NCBI GenBank assembly: GCA_038373885.1
Contig: JAWZYV010013192.1
Location: 1 to 64,000, forward strand
Direction of reading: 5' to 3'
DNA length: 64,000 nucleotides
Source of the DNA: Cheiracanthium punctorium
Taxonomy: Eukaryota; Arthropoda; Arachnida; Araneae; Cheiracanthiidae
The position numbers and the translations under genes are program-made. Position 1 is the first letter of the stretch. Every line of letters starts with the position of its first letter. Shown here one piece after another: positions 25,407 to 35,444 of this stretch. Below the pieces are notes generated by a model. The model did not search any database. It was given only the letters and a program-made list of their open reading frames with translations, and was not told the origin of the DNA.

Positions 25407-28400
25407 TCACACAGAATGAAAAATATTGGTCCGTCTAAGAAAGGCGAACAGATTCCGATGTGGGGTTTCACCCAAAATTTCGTCAAGTTTGGGGTGACAA
25501 CTGTTAAAAAGTATTTGGTAAAAATTATTAAAAGCAGTGCACGAGGTTAAAAGATGACGAATGGTGAGGTGAGTATGACAGTGAGGACATTCCGGAGCAG
25601 GATCGCCCAGGAGTAGGTGCGTATGAGTGAGCCGTGTATGACCAATGCGGAGCCATGTTAAGATGACATCTAGTCTGCGATAGGGATGAGACGACCTATG
25701 TGTGAGAGCTGGGTGGACAGAATGCAGTTTGTTTCCCGTTTCATTGTCCGAATTACTAACCCATATGCCTTTTACTATGCTGGAGATGCTAGACTTTATG
25801 TCACCGTAGGATAGATTACCGGTGTACGGAAGGGTCGCATTCTTGGCTAGTGTGTCCGCTTTCTCGTTTCCACAGATGCCGATGTGGCTGGGTACCCAAC
25901 AGAGGAGGACCCTGTACCCCCGATTTACAAGTTGTTCGTACTTATGTAAAGCTTTGTGTATATAGCTATGATGTAGGGAGCCAGATTTTAAGTTTTCCAG
26001 TACACTGAGGGAGTCTGAGTATATTATGAAGTTCTTTGCATTTTGCCTGGAGATGTACAGAAGGCTTTCGTAAATTGCCAGTAATTCAGCTGTAAAGACT
26101 GAGCAAAATTGAGGAAGGGTATAGCTGCATGTGTAATTTCTGCCTACGAAAGCAAAGCCAACATGATTTCCAGTTTTAGAGCCATCTGTATATAATTCTC
26201 TATAGTTTTGATATTTGTTCCTGTGATCTAAGAACAACTTCTGATAAATTATGGGGTCAGTATAGGGTTTTGAAAGGCCTTCAAATGGTTGGAGGTAGGA
26301 AACCTGCAACATACCCCATGGTGGTATGTCATGAAAAGAGCAGGTAGACACATGAACATCCTCCAGTTGGGTACCAACAAGACTCCTACGAGTCCTTAGC
26401 CCGAAAGGAGGTGTACATATGGGACGGTTTGCATAAAGTCGGTCTAGTTGAGTATCTGTAAAAGAATTCTTTAATGGATGAGAGGGATGAGAAAGAATAC
26501 GAAAGTATGTATTTAATGATATCTCATGCCGGGTGAGGGTGAGAGATGGCTCGTGGCAAGTGACGTAAAGACTATGTACAGGTGAGGTCCTAAAAGCACC
26601 AGAGCAAATGCGTAGTGCAGTATGATGCACAGTGTCAAGTTTTTTTAATACTGATTTGCAAGCTGACCCGTACGCGCAACAGGCATAGTCCATTTTTGAA
26701 CGTATGACTGCGCGGTAAATCCGCAAGAGAGAACCACGGTCAGCCCCCCAAGAGGTATTGGTTATAATCTTTAAAATATTAAGCTTTTTCTCACATTTAC
26801 TGCGAAGGTCAGAAATATGGTTAGCAAAAGTAAGTTTTTTGTCGAAAATTAGGCCTAAAAATTTAACAGAATCCCTGACAGCAACGTTATTATGACCCAG
26901 ATAAAGTTCAGGGTCAGGGTGCATCCCGCGTTTCCGGCAAAAATGTATACAGACTGTTTTTTCCACAGACATGGTGAAGCCGTTTGTGTCACACCATTTG
27001 AGGATGCGGTTGATGGCATTTTGAAGCTGCCGTTCGATGAGACGCATGTCTTTTCCCTGACAGGAGATTTGAAGGTCGCCTACGTATATGCTACCATAGA
27101 CGGTGGGTGGCAATTGGTTAAGAATATTATTGATTTTTATAGAGAAGAGGGTGACGCTAATGATGGAGCCCTGGGGAACACCCTCTTCTTGTGTGAAATT
27201 ATCTGACAGAGTGCCGTTTACCCGGACACGGAAGTTTCTGAGGGATAAAAAGTTTTTATGAAAGTTGGTAGATTGCCTCGAAAGCCTATATTATAGAGGT
27301 CTTGAAGGATGCCATATCTCCATGTTCGGTCATATGCCTTTTCGATGTCAAAGAACACTGATACTAAGTGATTCTTCCTAAGGAAGGCATTACAAATTTG
27401 CATCTCTAAATTTAAAATATTGTCAATAGTGGATCTGCCTTTGCGGAAACCACTCTGAAAGGGATGTATATGGTCCCCAGTTTCTAGAATGTAGACAAGG
27501 CGGGCATTAACCATTTTTTCTAGTAATTTACACAGACAGCTAGTAAGGGCTATGGGACGGTAGTTACTAGGGTTAGAGGTACCTTTCCCAGGTTTTGGGA
27601 AGGGAATAACTATTGCATTGCTCCAGGCAGAGGGGAAGGTTTGTTCGTTCCAGATTCTATTGTATAGTTGTAAGAGGTGAAGTAGAGAGTCATGGGATAA
27701 GTGTTTCAGCATTTCATAAGTTATACCATCAGGACCAGGAGAGGTGTTTGAAGACTCTCTTAAGTATTTGGTGAGTTCATTGAAGGTAAAATCACTATTA
27801 TAAGAGAGGTGTGAGGAGGTTTTGAAATTTATTTTTTGCCGTTCAGATCTTTGTTTATATGAAAGAAAAGTGTTTGAGAAGGAGGTACTGCAAGAGGTAG
27901 AGGCAAGAGTATGACCAATAATATTTGCTATTTCTTTTGTATCCGATATTATATTGTTATTAACAGACAGACAGGATATTGAAGAGTTATTATAGATTCC
28001 CATGGCTCTTTTAGTTTTCGTCCATAGCTCCTTACTAGAAGTTGAGGTTGTTATGCTGGAGACATATTGCATCCAGGATTGTCTTTGACTGTGCCGCCTT
28101 ATTTTTCTTGCATATGCTTTTGCTTTCTTAAAAACAAGGAGGTTTTCGGTGGTAGGGTACTGCCGAAAAATGCTCCAGGCTTTCTTCTGCTGCTTTTTTG
28201 CTTTAGTGCAGGTTTCGTTCCACCACGGTTTTTTGTTTTTTCGTTGGGAGTTGCTACACTTTGGAATTGCTGCATCAGCAGCTTGAATTATAATACTGGT
28301 AATTTTTTTCACAACTTCGCCAATAGTGCCTTCAATGTCTTCAGATGATATGTATCGGGGAATGGAAAAGTTACAGCTAGGGATTTGGTAAGTGGGTGAA

Positions 28401-29034
28401 AGAATTATCAGAAAATGATCACTATTGTGTAGGTCACCAGAAACAGAGAAGTTGTACAGTGGCATAATGGAGGGGGAGCATATTGCAATATCTATGGCAT
28501 GGAAGGATTTGGTTGGATAGTGGAAGTAAGTGTTGTCGCCATTATTCATAATGCATAAGGAAAAATCTGTGATTAGTTGTTCAATCTGTTGTCCTCTATT
28601 GTTAGTATCTTTACTGCCCCACAATGGACTATGGCCATTCATGTCCCCTAGGATTATGAAAGGGGGAGGAAGTTGCTGGACCAAGTTATTGAGCATTGGG
28701 GAATTGTTTCGTTTGGTGGAAGATAAATATTGTAGATTGTAGTAAGGTATTTGAGGTGGATTCTAATGGCGACAGCCTGCATACTTGTACTGAGATTAAG
28801 TATATGGTGAGGGTATTGATTATTTATTAAAAGGGCAACACCACCAGAAGCCCTTTCCCCGAGCTCATAGTCTTTTCTCAGGATGTTATAATTGTGAATG
28901 TGTGTTTGTTTATTAGTTTTGAGATATGTTTCCTGAAGGGCCAAACAAGCAGGATTATGATCATAGATGATCGTTTTGAGGTCATCAATTTTATTTAAAA
29001 AACCGCGGCAGTTCCAAGAAAGCAGCAGGGCCAT
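25407..29034 (-). pseudogene. Copy 4 ORF2 (endonuclease, reverse transcriptase, RNase H), broken
   Basis: It starts at ATG 29034, two bases after the ORF1 stop. Three open segments cover it. 29034-28654 holds the endonuclease start with SWNCRGF, LALQETYLK and GGVALLINN. 28696-27218 holds LGDMNGHSPLWGS, SDHFLI and the RT blocks YRPIALTSCLCKLLEKM, QSGFRKGRSTIDN and FFDIEKAYD. 27113-25407 holds the RT palm end, RNase H and the CCHC finger. Frameshifts lie near 28690 and 27250. The RT active site reads YVGD instead of YVDD, so a catalytic aspartate is lost and reverse transcription would fail even without the frameshifts. Confidence 0.93.
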
Positions 29035-29036
29035 AA

Positions 29037-30246
29037 TCAAGTGATGTTAGGGATGACTGAGAGCTTGCTTTTAGTCCCCGTAGGTGTAAGTAGGGTACTA
29101 GGAATATTATCGTCATCCATGATATTGTCTGAAATGTCAGAGTCCGTGGGATCCAAGTTTAATATTGCGTCATCAATGGGTCGTTGTGGAAGGATGCGTT
29201 TAAGTCTGGCTTTATTATATTTTGACCTGTAAGTTGCACTTTTTTTAACTAATGGTTTATTCTGAGTGGAGGGATTGCTTTGGTGTATTTTCTTGGGTGT
29301 GCGTTTTTGAGGAGAAGTGAATGAAATATTTTGGGTAGAATGTGATTTTTTTGCATTTTGAATAGAAGTAGATGGAGAGACAGGTACGGATTTCGGTGGG
29401 TCGGTTTGGATAGCAATTGATTTGACAGTTTTTACTGCTGTAGCATAAGACTGACCAGGTTTAGGAGTGCAGGAGGCTATTATTTTACGGGCTTCTGGGT
29501 AAGATAGTCCTTGTGTGGCGCAAGGACTGTATTTCTTTTTCATAGGTCCATTTTGGACAGGAACGGGAATAAGACGGATGATCTTGTTTGCAGTTAATAC
29601 ATTTGGGTGGCGCAGAGCATGTATCACTGTCGTGGCCAGATGTACCACAACGGGCACATACTGGGGAGCCACGACAGGAGGTTTTTGTGTGACCGAACTT
29701 TTGGCATTGAAAACAACGAGTTGGATTGGGTACGTATGGTCTAACAGGACATGAAAGGTAGCCAGCTTTAATGTGCGACGGAAGTTTGGGAGTTTGGAAT
29801 GTTAAAATGATATGTTTTGTTTCTAGAATTTGGTTATTGCGTTTTATGGTGATTCTGCGAACTGCACAGACATTTTGAGATTTTAGATTATCAAGAATTT
29901 CATCCTCAGAACAGTTTAACAGGTCAGGTTCAGATATGACGCCTCTTGATGAGTTGAGTGTGTTATGGGGTGACACAGTAACAGATTTTTGACCAATAGT
30001 TTTTAATTTCATGATGTTCGTTGCCTGTTTGCTATTAGTTATTTCTATTAAGATGTCTCCTGATCGTATTTTTTTAATTTTAGAAACTTCTCCAACATTA
30101 GCAATTATTGACTTGTGAATTAGAAATGGAGATGTTTGACTAAAGTTTCCTTCCTGACATTTGATAACAAAAAATTTTGCATTAATACCTCCCTGAGTAA
30201 GAGAGTTCGGAGCGTTGACGTTTGACAAAGAAAATGTCGTATCCAT
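29037..30246 (-). pseudogene. Copy 4 ORF1, nucleic-acid-binding protein, frameshifted
   Basis: ORF1 binds the element RNA and forms the particle with ORF2. Translation would start at ATG 30246 (MDTTFSLSNVN). The conserved N-terminal region, including SPFLIHKSIIANVGEVSKIK and CAVRRITIKRNNQ, leads to three zinc knuckles (CFQCQKFGHTKTSC, CARCGTSGHDSDTC, CINCKQDHPSYSRSC). A 2-nt loss near 29516, after EKEIQSLR, shifts the frame. The C-terminal 170 residues (LSYPEARKII...SVIPNIT) continue in another frame to the TGA at 29039-29037. Confidence 0.9.
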
Positions 30247-30792
30247 ATTGGGGATTGGGAGTTTCGGACCCGACCGCACCACCCACCACGGAGCCCAACA
30301 AGGGGATGCACAAGCGTGCACCAGTGCTAGCCGGGTCTATACGCGCACAGTACATCCCTTAGGCAGCGTCCACCCTTAACGAGGTGCCCAGTAGATGTCC
30401 GTTTGCTTGATCCCTAGCAGTTGACCGAAATCATTACCACCAGCCGGTTGATGCACAGGGGAACGCTGTGCACCTCCCGTTTACCCGAAGCCGAGGCCAA
30501 AGCAATGTGTTGGAGAAAATCCCCTCAATTACCAGGATCCCCATTTCCGGGGACACGGGTCTCCACGCACGGCAAACACGTGGGTAGTTTTCCGCCAATA
30601 GAAGCTGATGGCACAGGGCGACCGCAGCTTCTAAAGGGGGGCCCTCACCCCCACAGAGGAAACTACACTGAGGGGGAAAAGGAAGGAGATAGCTAAGAGA
30701 AGAGGAGGGTAGAACAAAGATAAGGGAAAGATCGCTGGGGCCCCGGGATTGCGACACCCGTAAAACCTAAAGTAGGTTTTCCCCCTGAGGGG
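30247..30792 (-). promoter_or_regulatory. Copy 4 5' UTR
   Basis: About 545 nt upstream of ORF1, closely similar to the leaders of copies 6 and 7. It opens with CCCCTCAGGGGG and a second stem (AAAACCT/AGGTTTT). The family must carry an internal promoter to be mobile after insertion; this leader is the expected place, but no specific promoter box is proven. Confidence 0.75.
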
Positions 30793-30806
30793 AATAAACA
30801 ATAAGA

Positions 30807-31072
30807 AAAGTCATTAAAACAAGCTGAGGAGATACATGTTATATGTTATTCTTGAAGTAAAGTAAATGAAAGAAATGTTATTTTATAAATAAATGTTGAC
30901 TTTAATTAGAAAATAAAGCTGCTAATGAAATTAGAGTAAAATAATGCTTTTACTGGTAAGTTATAGATTTAAATAAAGATTATTTTAGGATTCATTTTTA
31001 AGGCTTGAAATGCGATTTGAGCTAAAAAAAACTGTAATAAAATAAATAATTAAGTTGTAAAGGCTAACATTT
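30807..31072. other. Non-coding part of the hAT element
   Basis: AT-rich sequence between the copy 4 target duplication and the C-terminal end of the hAT transposase frame. Nothing else is recognised. Confidence 0.5.
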
Positions 31073-32611
31073 TTATTTAAAACATGGTAAGCATGATGCA
31101 CTGTCATTTATTCTGTTTATAACTTTTGACGTCTCAAATCTTTTCATTATCTCACTTCTTGTAGGATTCCTAAAGTGTGAAGGATAAGTAGAACCATACA
31201 TGGAGATTAACGCTGCTTTTAAAAACTTACGTGTGCCCTTATAACCAGAAGGGGGCTCATTCAATTGAATAGAATCCCTTTTATCATTAGTACCCACTTT
31301 TTCATCTGTCCCGTCTTTAGATTTTAGTCTATTTTCCCCCACAACATCAATAACTGACCCCCAAGTTTTGCACACAGCTTCAGAGACTGGCATGGTTATG
31401 ACACAAACAAGAAACTCAAGAAAATTAGGAATTTTTTCTTTCAGTTCATGGAATGCAATTTTAAATAAGTATTTGGATCAGGTGCATCACCCTCTGTAAC
31501 AGTTGTGTTTATTTTACAGCATATCCGTTCATTAAATATCTGATATTCGAACCACAGAGTCCTTAAATCTAAAGAAGAATCAACAAAAGGAAATATATTT
31601 AAAATATCACTGAAACTCTCTTCAGTGAGTCCTCTGTTTATTTCTGCTTCACCCATGCTTATATTGGAATTTGGATAAATTAAGAAGTCGTAGTTAAATA
31701 AAAGATTGCTTTTGTCAATGTTGGAGAAAAATGACAGTGTACCATCAGGTTCAGTTTGGCTGAAATACATACTAAATTGTTCGAGCAAAGATTTTACGTA
31801 GCTTGATAAACATGAGAAATTAGCTCTCAGCTCATCACCTTCGCAAGCTTTTTGCTGTGATCTCGGACTTTTCGAGCTAATTGGTTTATCAAGAAGGGGG
31901 GACATCTTTAAGTGCTGGAGATATCATTTGACACAGGAAACATTTCCAATGACGTTCTTAAATGTAAGAACAATAATTTAGGCAGTTTCAACAATGCAGC
32001 TCGAAATTGCATGGCTTCCTTTCCTTTATTTTCATCTTCAGTCACTGCAGTTGAAAGTTCATCAAAATATTGTTTCATAATTTTGAGGGAAGAAATTAGG
32101 CTTCGAATAGCAGTTGTGTACTCCCAGGGCAAGAGATTTGTTTCCTGCACTTTTTTCGATGTTTTTTCTAGAGCAGAACAAATGTCGGCAAGTCCAAGAA
32201 TGTTAATCATAGTCATCTTGTTCACAAATCCGTCAGGGTCTTGTTCAGAGGCACAGATCAATGCTGGATAATCAGATAAAAATGTATGAAAAACTGTCTG
32301 ACAATGAGCAGAAAACTTTATGGTTTTGAAGATTTTTGGTCTGTAAAAAAACCCAGGGAACTGATCTACACATTTTAAAAGGATTTCAAAACTTTTTCCA
32401 GATGAAAAATTTTTCATACTCTCGTGCACTAAATCAAAAGCATCCGATACTATCTTGGGAGTATCAGCATGCTTTTTAACGAGTTCAATTTTGTGAATGG
32501 GGTCCCAAGAAACTATGATACTTCTGGCGAGTTTCTGTGCTAAGTGCATCCCAACATTTAGGTTAACATACTGTCCATCCACAGCAATACCAATAAGGTG
32601 ACTACGAATGT
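31073..32611 (-). pseudogene. hAT transposase, C-terminal region, truncated and frameshifted
   Basis: From 32611 downward the minus strand encodes QYIRSHLIGIAVDGQYVNLN, so the frame is already open where copy 5 cuts in. Three segments follow: 32582-31908, 31905-31441 and 31393-31073. The first has FLSDYPALICASEQDPDGFV and LADICSALEKTSKKVQETNL, resembling the helical DUF4371/insertion region of hAT proteins. The last has VITMPVSEAVCKTWGSVIDV, the place of the hAT C-terminal dimerisation motif, but the usual ER.FS residues are not preserved. A stop at about 31910 and a frame change near 31400 break it. The hAT identity rests mainly on the element ends and the BED-like first exon. Confidence 0.55.
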
Positions 32612-33120
32612 ACTGCCTCTCCTCTTAGCTGTCCTCTTCCTTTTCCCCCTCAGTGTAGTTTCCTCTTTGGAGGTGAGGGCCCCCCTTCAGAAGCTGCGGT
32701 CACTCTGTACCGTCAGCTTCTATTGGCGGAAAACTACCCACGTGTTTGCCGTACGTGGAGACCCGTGTCAACGGAAATGGGGAACCTGGTAATTGACGGG
32801 TGTTCCCGTAGGGGAAATCATCTGAATGGCATTTCCATTGGGACGGGATCAACCTCAACACATTACTTTGGCCTCGGCTTCGGGTAAAAGGGAGGTACAC
32901 AGCGTTCCCCTATGTATCAATCGGCTGGTGGTACTGATTCACTCAACTGCTAGGGATCAAGCAATCAGTCTTCTGCTGGGCACGTCGTTAAGGGTGGACG
33001 CTGCTTACAGGGATGCACTGTGCGCGTATAGACCCGGCTAGCACTGGTGTGCAAATGCACATCCCCTCGTAGGGCTCCGTGGTGGGTGGTGCGGCCGGGT
33101 CCGAACACTTCTTTCTCAAC

Positions 33121-33668
33121 ATGGCTTCGAAATTTTCTTCCTCTCCCAATCCATCTTCAGTTGCCAACGCTATGCTAACAAGTACCAAGGACAACATGGA
33201 TTTGCAACGGTCTAACACAAACGCTCGATTTTTCATCATCCACAGTGTCGAAGGAAACTTTCATGAAACATCGCCATTTCTTATACACAAATGTATCACA
33301 GCCAATGTAGGTGAAGTGAAAAAAGTAAAAAAACTAAGATCTGGAGACCTTCTTGTAGAAGTTACCAGCAATAGACAAGCTTCAAAAATAATAAAAATCA
33401 AAGACTTTGGGCTAAAATCCTTTACAGTATCACCTCATACCTCCCTAAACACATCAAGAGGAGTCATATCTGAACCCGAACTTTTACACTGCTCTGAAGC
33501 TGAAATACTAGAAAATCTGAGAGACGAAAGTGTATGTGCTGTCCGTCGCATCACTATTCGGCGCAATAATCAAACAATCAACACTAAACACATTGTCTTA
33601 ACTTTTCAGTCACCCACTATTCCATCCCATATTAAAGCAGGCTATCTATTCTGTCCCGTAAGCCCATA
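33121..33668 (+). pseudogene. Copy 5 ORF1, N-terminal part
   Basis: It starts MASKFSSSPNPSS at ATG 33121 and stays open through the conserved regions SPFLIHKCITANVGEVKKVK and CAVRRITIRRNNQ to the end of GYLFCPVSPY. There copy 6 is inserted, just before the zinc knuckles. The last bases CCCGTAAGCCCATA are the target duplicated at 39377-39390. Confidence 0.9.
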
Positions 33669-34217
33669 CCCCTCAGGGGGAAGACCTACTTTAGGTCTTT
33701 ACGGGTGTCGCAATCCCGGGGCCCCAGCGATCTTTCGCTTTTCTTTGTCCTACCCTCCTATTCTCTTAGCTATCTCCTTCCTTTTCCCCCTCAGTGTAGT
33801 TTTCTCTGTGGAGGTGAGGGCCCCCCTTTAGAAGCTGCGGCCGCCCTGTGCCGTCAGCTTCTATTGGCGGAAAACTACCCACGTGTTTGCCGTGCGTGGA
33901 GACCCGTGTCCCCGGAAATGGGGATCCTGGTAATTGAGGGGTCTTTTCTCCAACACATTGCTTTGGCCTCGGCTTCGGGTAAACGGGAGGTACACAGCGT
34001 TCCCCTGTGTATCAATCGGCTGGTGGTACTGATTTCGATCAACTGCTAGGGATCAAGCAATCGGACATCTACTGGGCACGTCGTTAAGGGTGGATGCTGC
34101 CTAAGGGATGTACTGTGAGCGTATAGACCCGACTAGCACTGGTGTGCAATTGCACATCCCCTGGTTGGACTCCGTGGTGGGTGGTGCGGTCGGGTCCGAA
34201 TCTCAATTTTCCCCAAC
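33669..34217 (+). promoter_or_regulatory. Copy 6 5' UTR with conserved structured start
   Basis: Position 1 of the element is C at 33669. The first 12 nt CCCCTCAGGGGG can fold as a short hairpin. Next is the stem AAGACCT (33681-33687)/AGGTCTT (33693-33699) with a 5-nt loop, then the conserved strings GGGTGTCGCAATCCCGGGGC and GCGATCTTTCGC. Copies 4, 6 and 7 agree closely here and vary in a pairing-preserving way in the second stem. The rest of the leader is also conserved up to the ORF1 start. An internal promoter is expected but not identified. Confidence 0.75.
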
Positions 34218-35444
34218 ATGGATATGAAAAATTCTTCGTCAATCGTCAACGTTCCGCTGTCAACCGCTAATGAACACACCGATACACAATTTGCACACAT
34301 GAATGCCCGATTCTTCCTTATCCACTCTGCTGAAAGTAAACTTAATGAAACATCGCCATTTCTAATTTACAAATGTATCACTGACAATGTAGGAGAAGTC
34401 AAAAAAGTTAAAAAATTAAGATCTGGAGACCTATTAGTAGAAGTATCCAACAATAGACAAGCTTGCAAAATAATGAAAATAAAAAACCTTGGCCTAAAAA
34501 CAGTTACAGTGACACCTCATACCTCCCTAAACATCTCCCGAGGAGTCGTATCAGAACCCGACCTTCTGCACTGCTCTGAAGCTGAAATACTTGAAAACCT
34601 AAAAGATGAAAAAGTATGCGCTGTGCGTCGAATCACTATTCGGCGCAATAATCAAATAATCAATACTAAACATATTATCCTAACTTTTCAGTCTCCCACT
34701 ATTCCATCTCATATTAAAGCCGGCTACCTATTATGTCCCGTCAGACCATATATACCAAATCCCATCCGTTGCTTCCAGTGTCAAAAGTTCGGCCATACTA
34801 AAACCTCCTGTCGTGGGTCACCTGCCTGTGCGCGTTGTGGTGCTTCTGACCACGACAGTGAGACCTGCTCTGCAGCTCCAAAATGTGTAAATTGTAAAGA
34901 AGAACATCCTTCATACTCCAGATCTTGCCCGAAATGGGCATTTGAAAAAGAAATCCAGTCCCTACGTGCCTCTCAAAGAATCTCATATCCCGAAGCCCGT
35001 AAGTTAATAGAAAGCCGGACACCAAAACCTGGTTTATCTTATGCAGCTGCAACAAAATCTACCAAAACAATAGCAACCCAAACTGAATTACCAAAATCTG
35101 TACCTGTCTCATTTCCTTCTGCAACAGCACAAACATCTAAACAATCGACTTCAAATCAAACTAAATCCTCCACGTCTTCACAAAAACATATATTGAAGAA
35201 AAACTCTCAAAATGTTAACTCCACCCGACCACAAATAAAAAAGTCTTCTGTCTACCGAACAAAGTACAACAAACCCAAAATCAAACATGTCCCACCACAA
35301 CGCCCTATAGATGACACTATCCTACACTTGGACCCTTCTGACTCAGAAATGTCAGATCTTCCCATGGATGATGACGACATTCCTAGCACCCCTCTCAAGC
35401 CTACGGGGATTAAGAGCAAGATGAGCATCATCCCAAATACATGA
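34218..35444 (+). CDS. Copy 6 ORF1, Gag-like nucleic-acid-binding protein (intact, 408 aa)
   Basis: This protein binds element RNA and, by analogy with the I and jockey groups, carries it with ORF2 to the target. It starts at ATG 34218 (MDMKNSSSIVN). Residues about 30-170 are a conserved folded region (SPFLIYKCITDNVGEVKKVK, CAVRRITIRRNNQ). Three zinc knuckles follow: C185-C188-H193-C198, C204-C207-H212-C217 and C223-C226-H230-C237. Beyond residue 245 it is basic and Ser/Thr/Lys-rich, with the conserved SYPEARKLIESRTPKPGLSY and PPQRPIDDTI blocks, and ends in an acidic patch. The TGA overlaps the ATG at 35441 in this copy (ATGA). No defect is visible. Confidence 0.95.
   Translation: MDMKNSSSIVNVPLSTANEHTDTQFAHMNARFFLIHSAESKLNETSPFLIYKCITDNVGEVKKVKKLRSGDLLVEVSNNRQACKIMKIKNLGLKTVTVTPHTSLNISRGVVSEPDLLHCSEAEILENLKDEKVCAVRRITIRRNNQIINTKHIILTFQSPTIPSHIKAGYLLCPVRPYIPNPIRCFQCQKFGHTKTSCRGSPACARCGASDHDSETCSAAPKCVNCKEEHPSYSRSCPKWAFEKEIQSLRASQRISYPEARKLIESRTPKPGLSYAAATKSTKTIATQTELPKSVPVSFPSATAQTSKQSTSNQTKSSTSSQKHILKKNSQNVNSTRPQIKKSSVYRTKYNKPKIKHVPPQRPIDDTILHLDPSDSEMSDLPMDDDDIPSTPLKPTGIKSKMSIIPNT

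Larger units (their letters stand above)
25167..30792 (-). mobile_element. Non-LTR retrotransposon copy 4, full length
   Basis: On the minus strand it starts CCCCTCAGGGGG at 30792 and ends in AAAAACCAACCA at 25167, 5626 bp in all. The 14-bp flanks AATAAACAATAAGA are identical (25153-25166 and 30793-30806). The order is 5' UTR, ORF1, ORF2, then a 3' UTR with the two family hairpins (CTGGATGGG stem at about 25360-25380). Both ORFs carry frameshifts. It is inserted in the 3' part of the hAT element, in the same orientation as the hAT transposase. Confidence 0.95.

Noticed and set aside
26892..28348. Plus-strand open frames (104 and 93 codons) within copy 4
   Set aside because: They are antisense shadows of the minus-strand ORF2, which has clear domains.
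33669..33730. HDV-like ribozyme at the 5' end of the retrotransposon
   Set aside because: The order of complementary segments does not give the nested double pseudoknot; left as a test, not a call.
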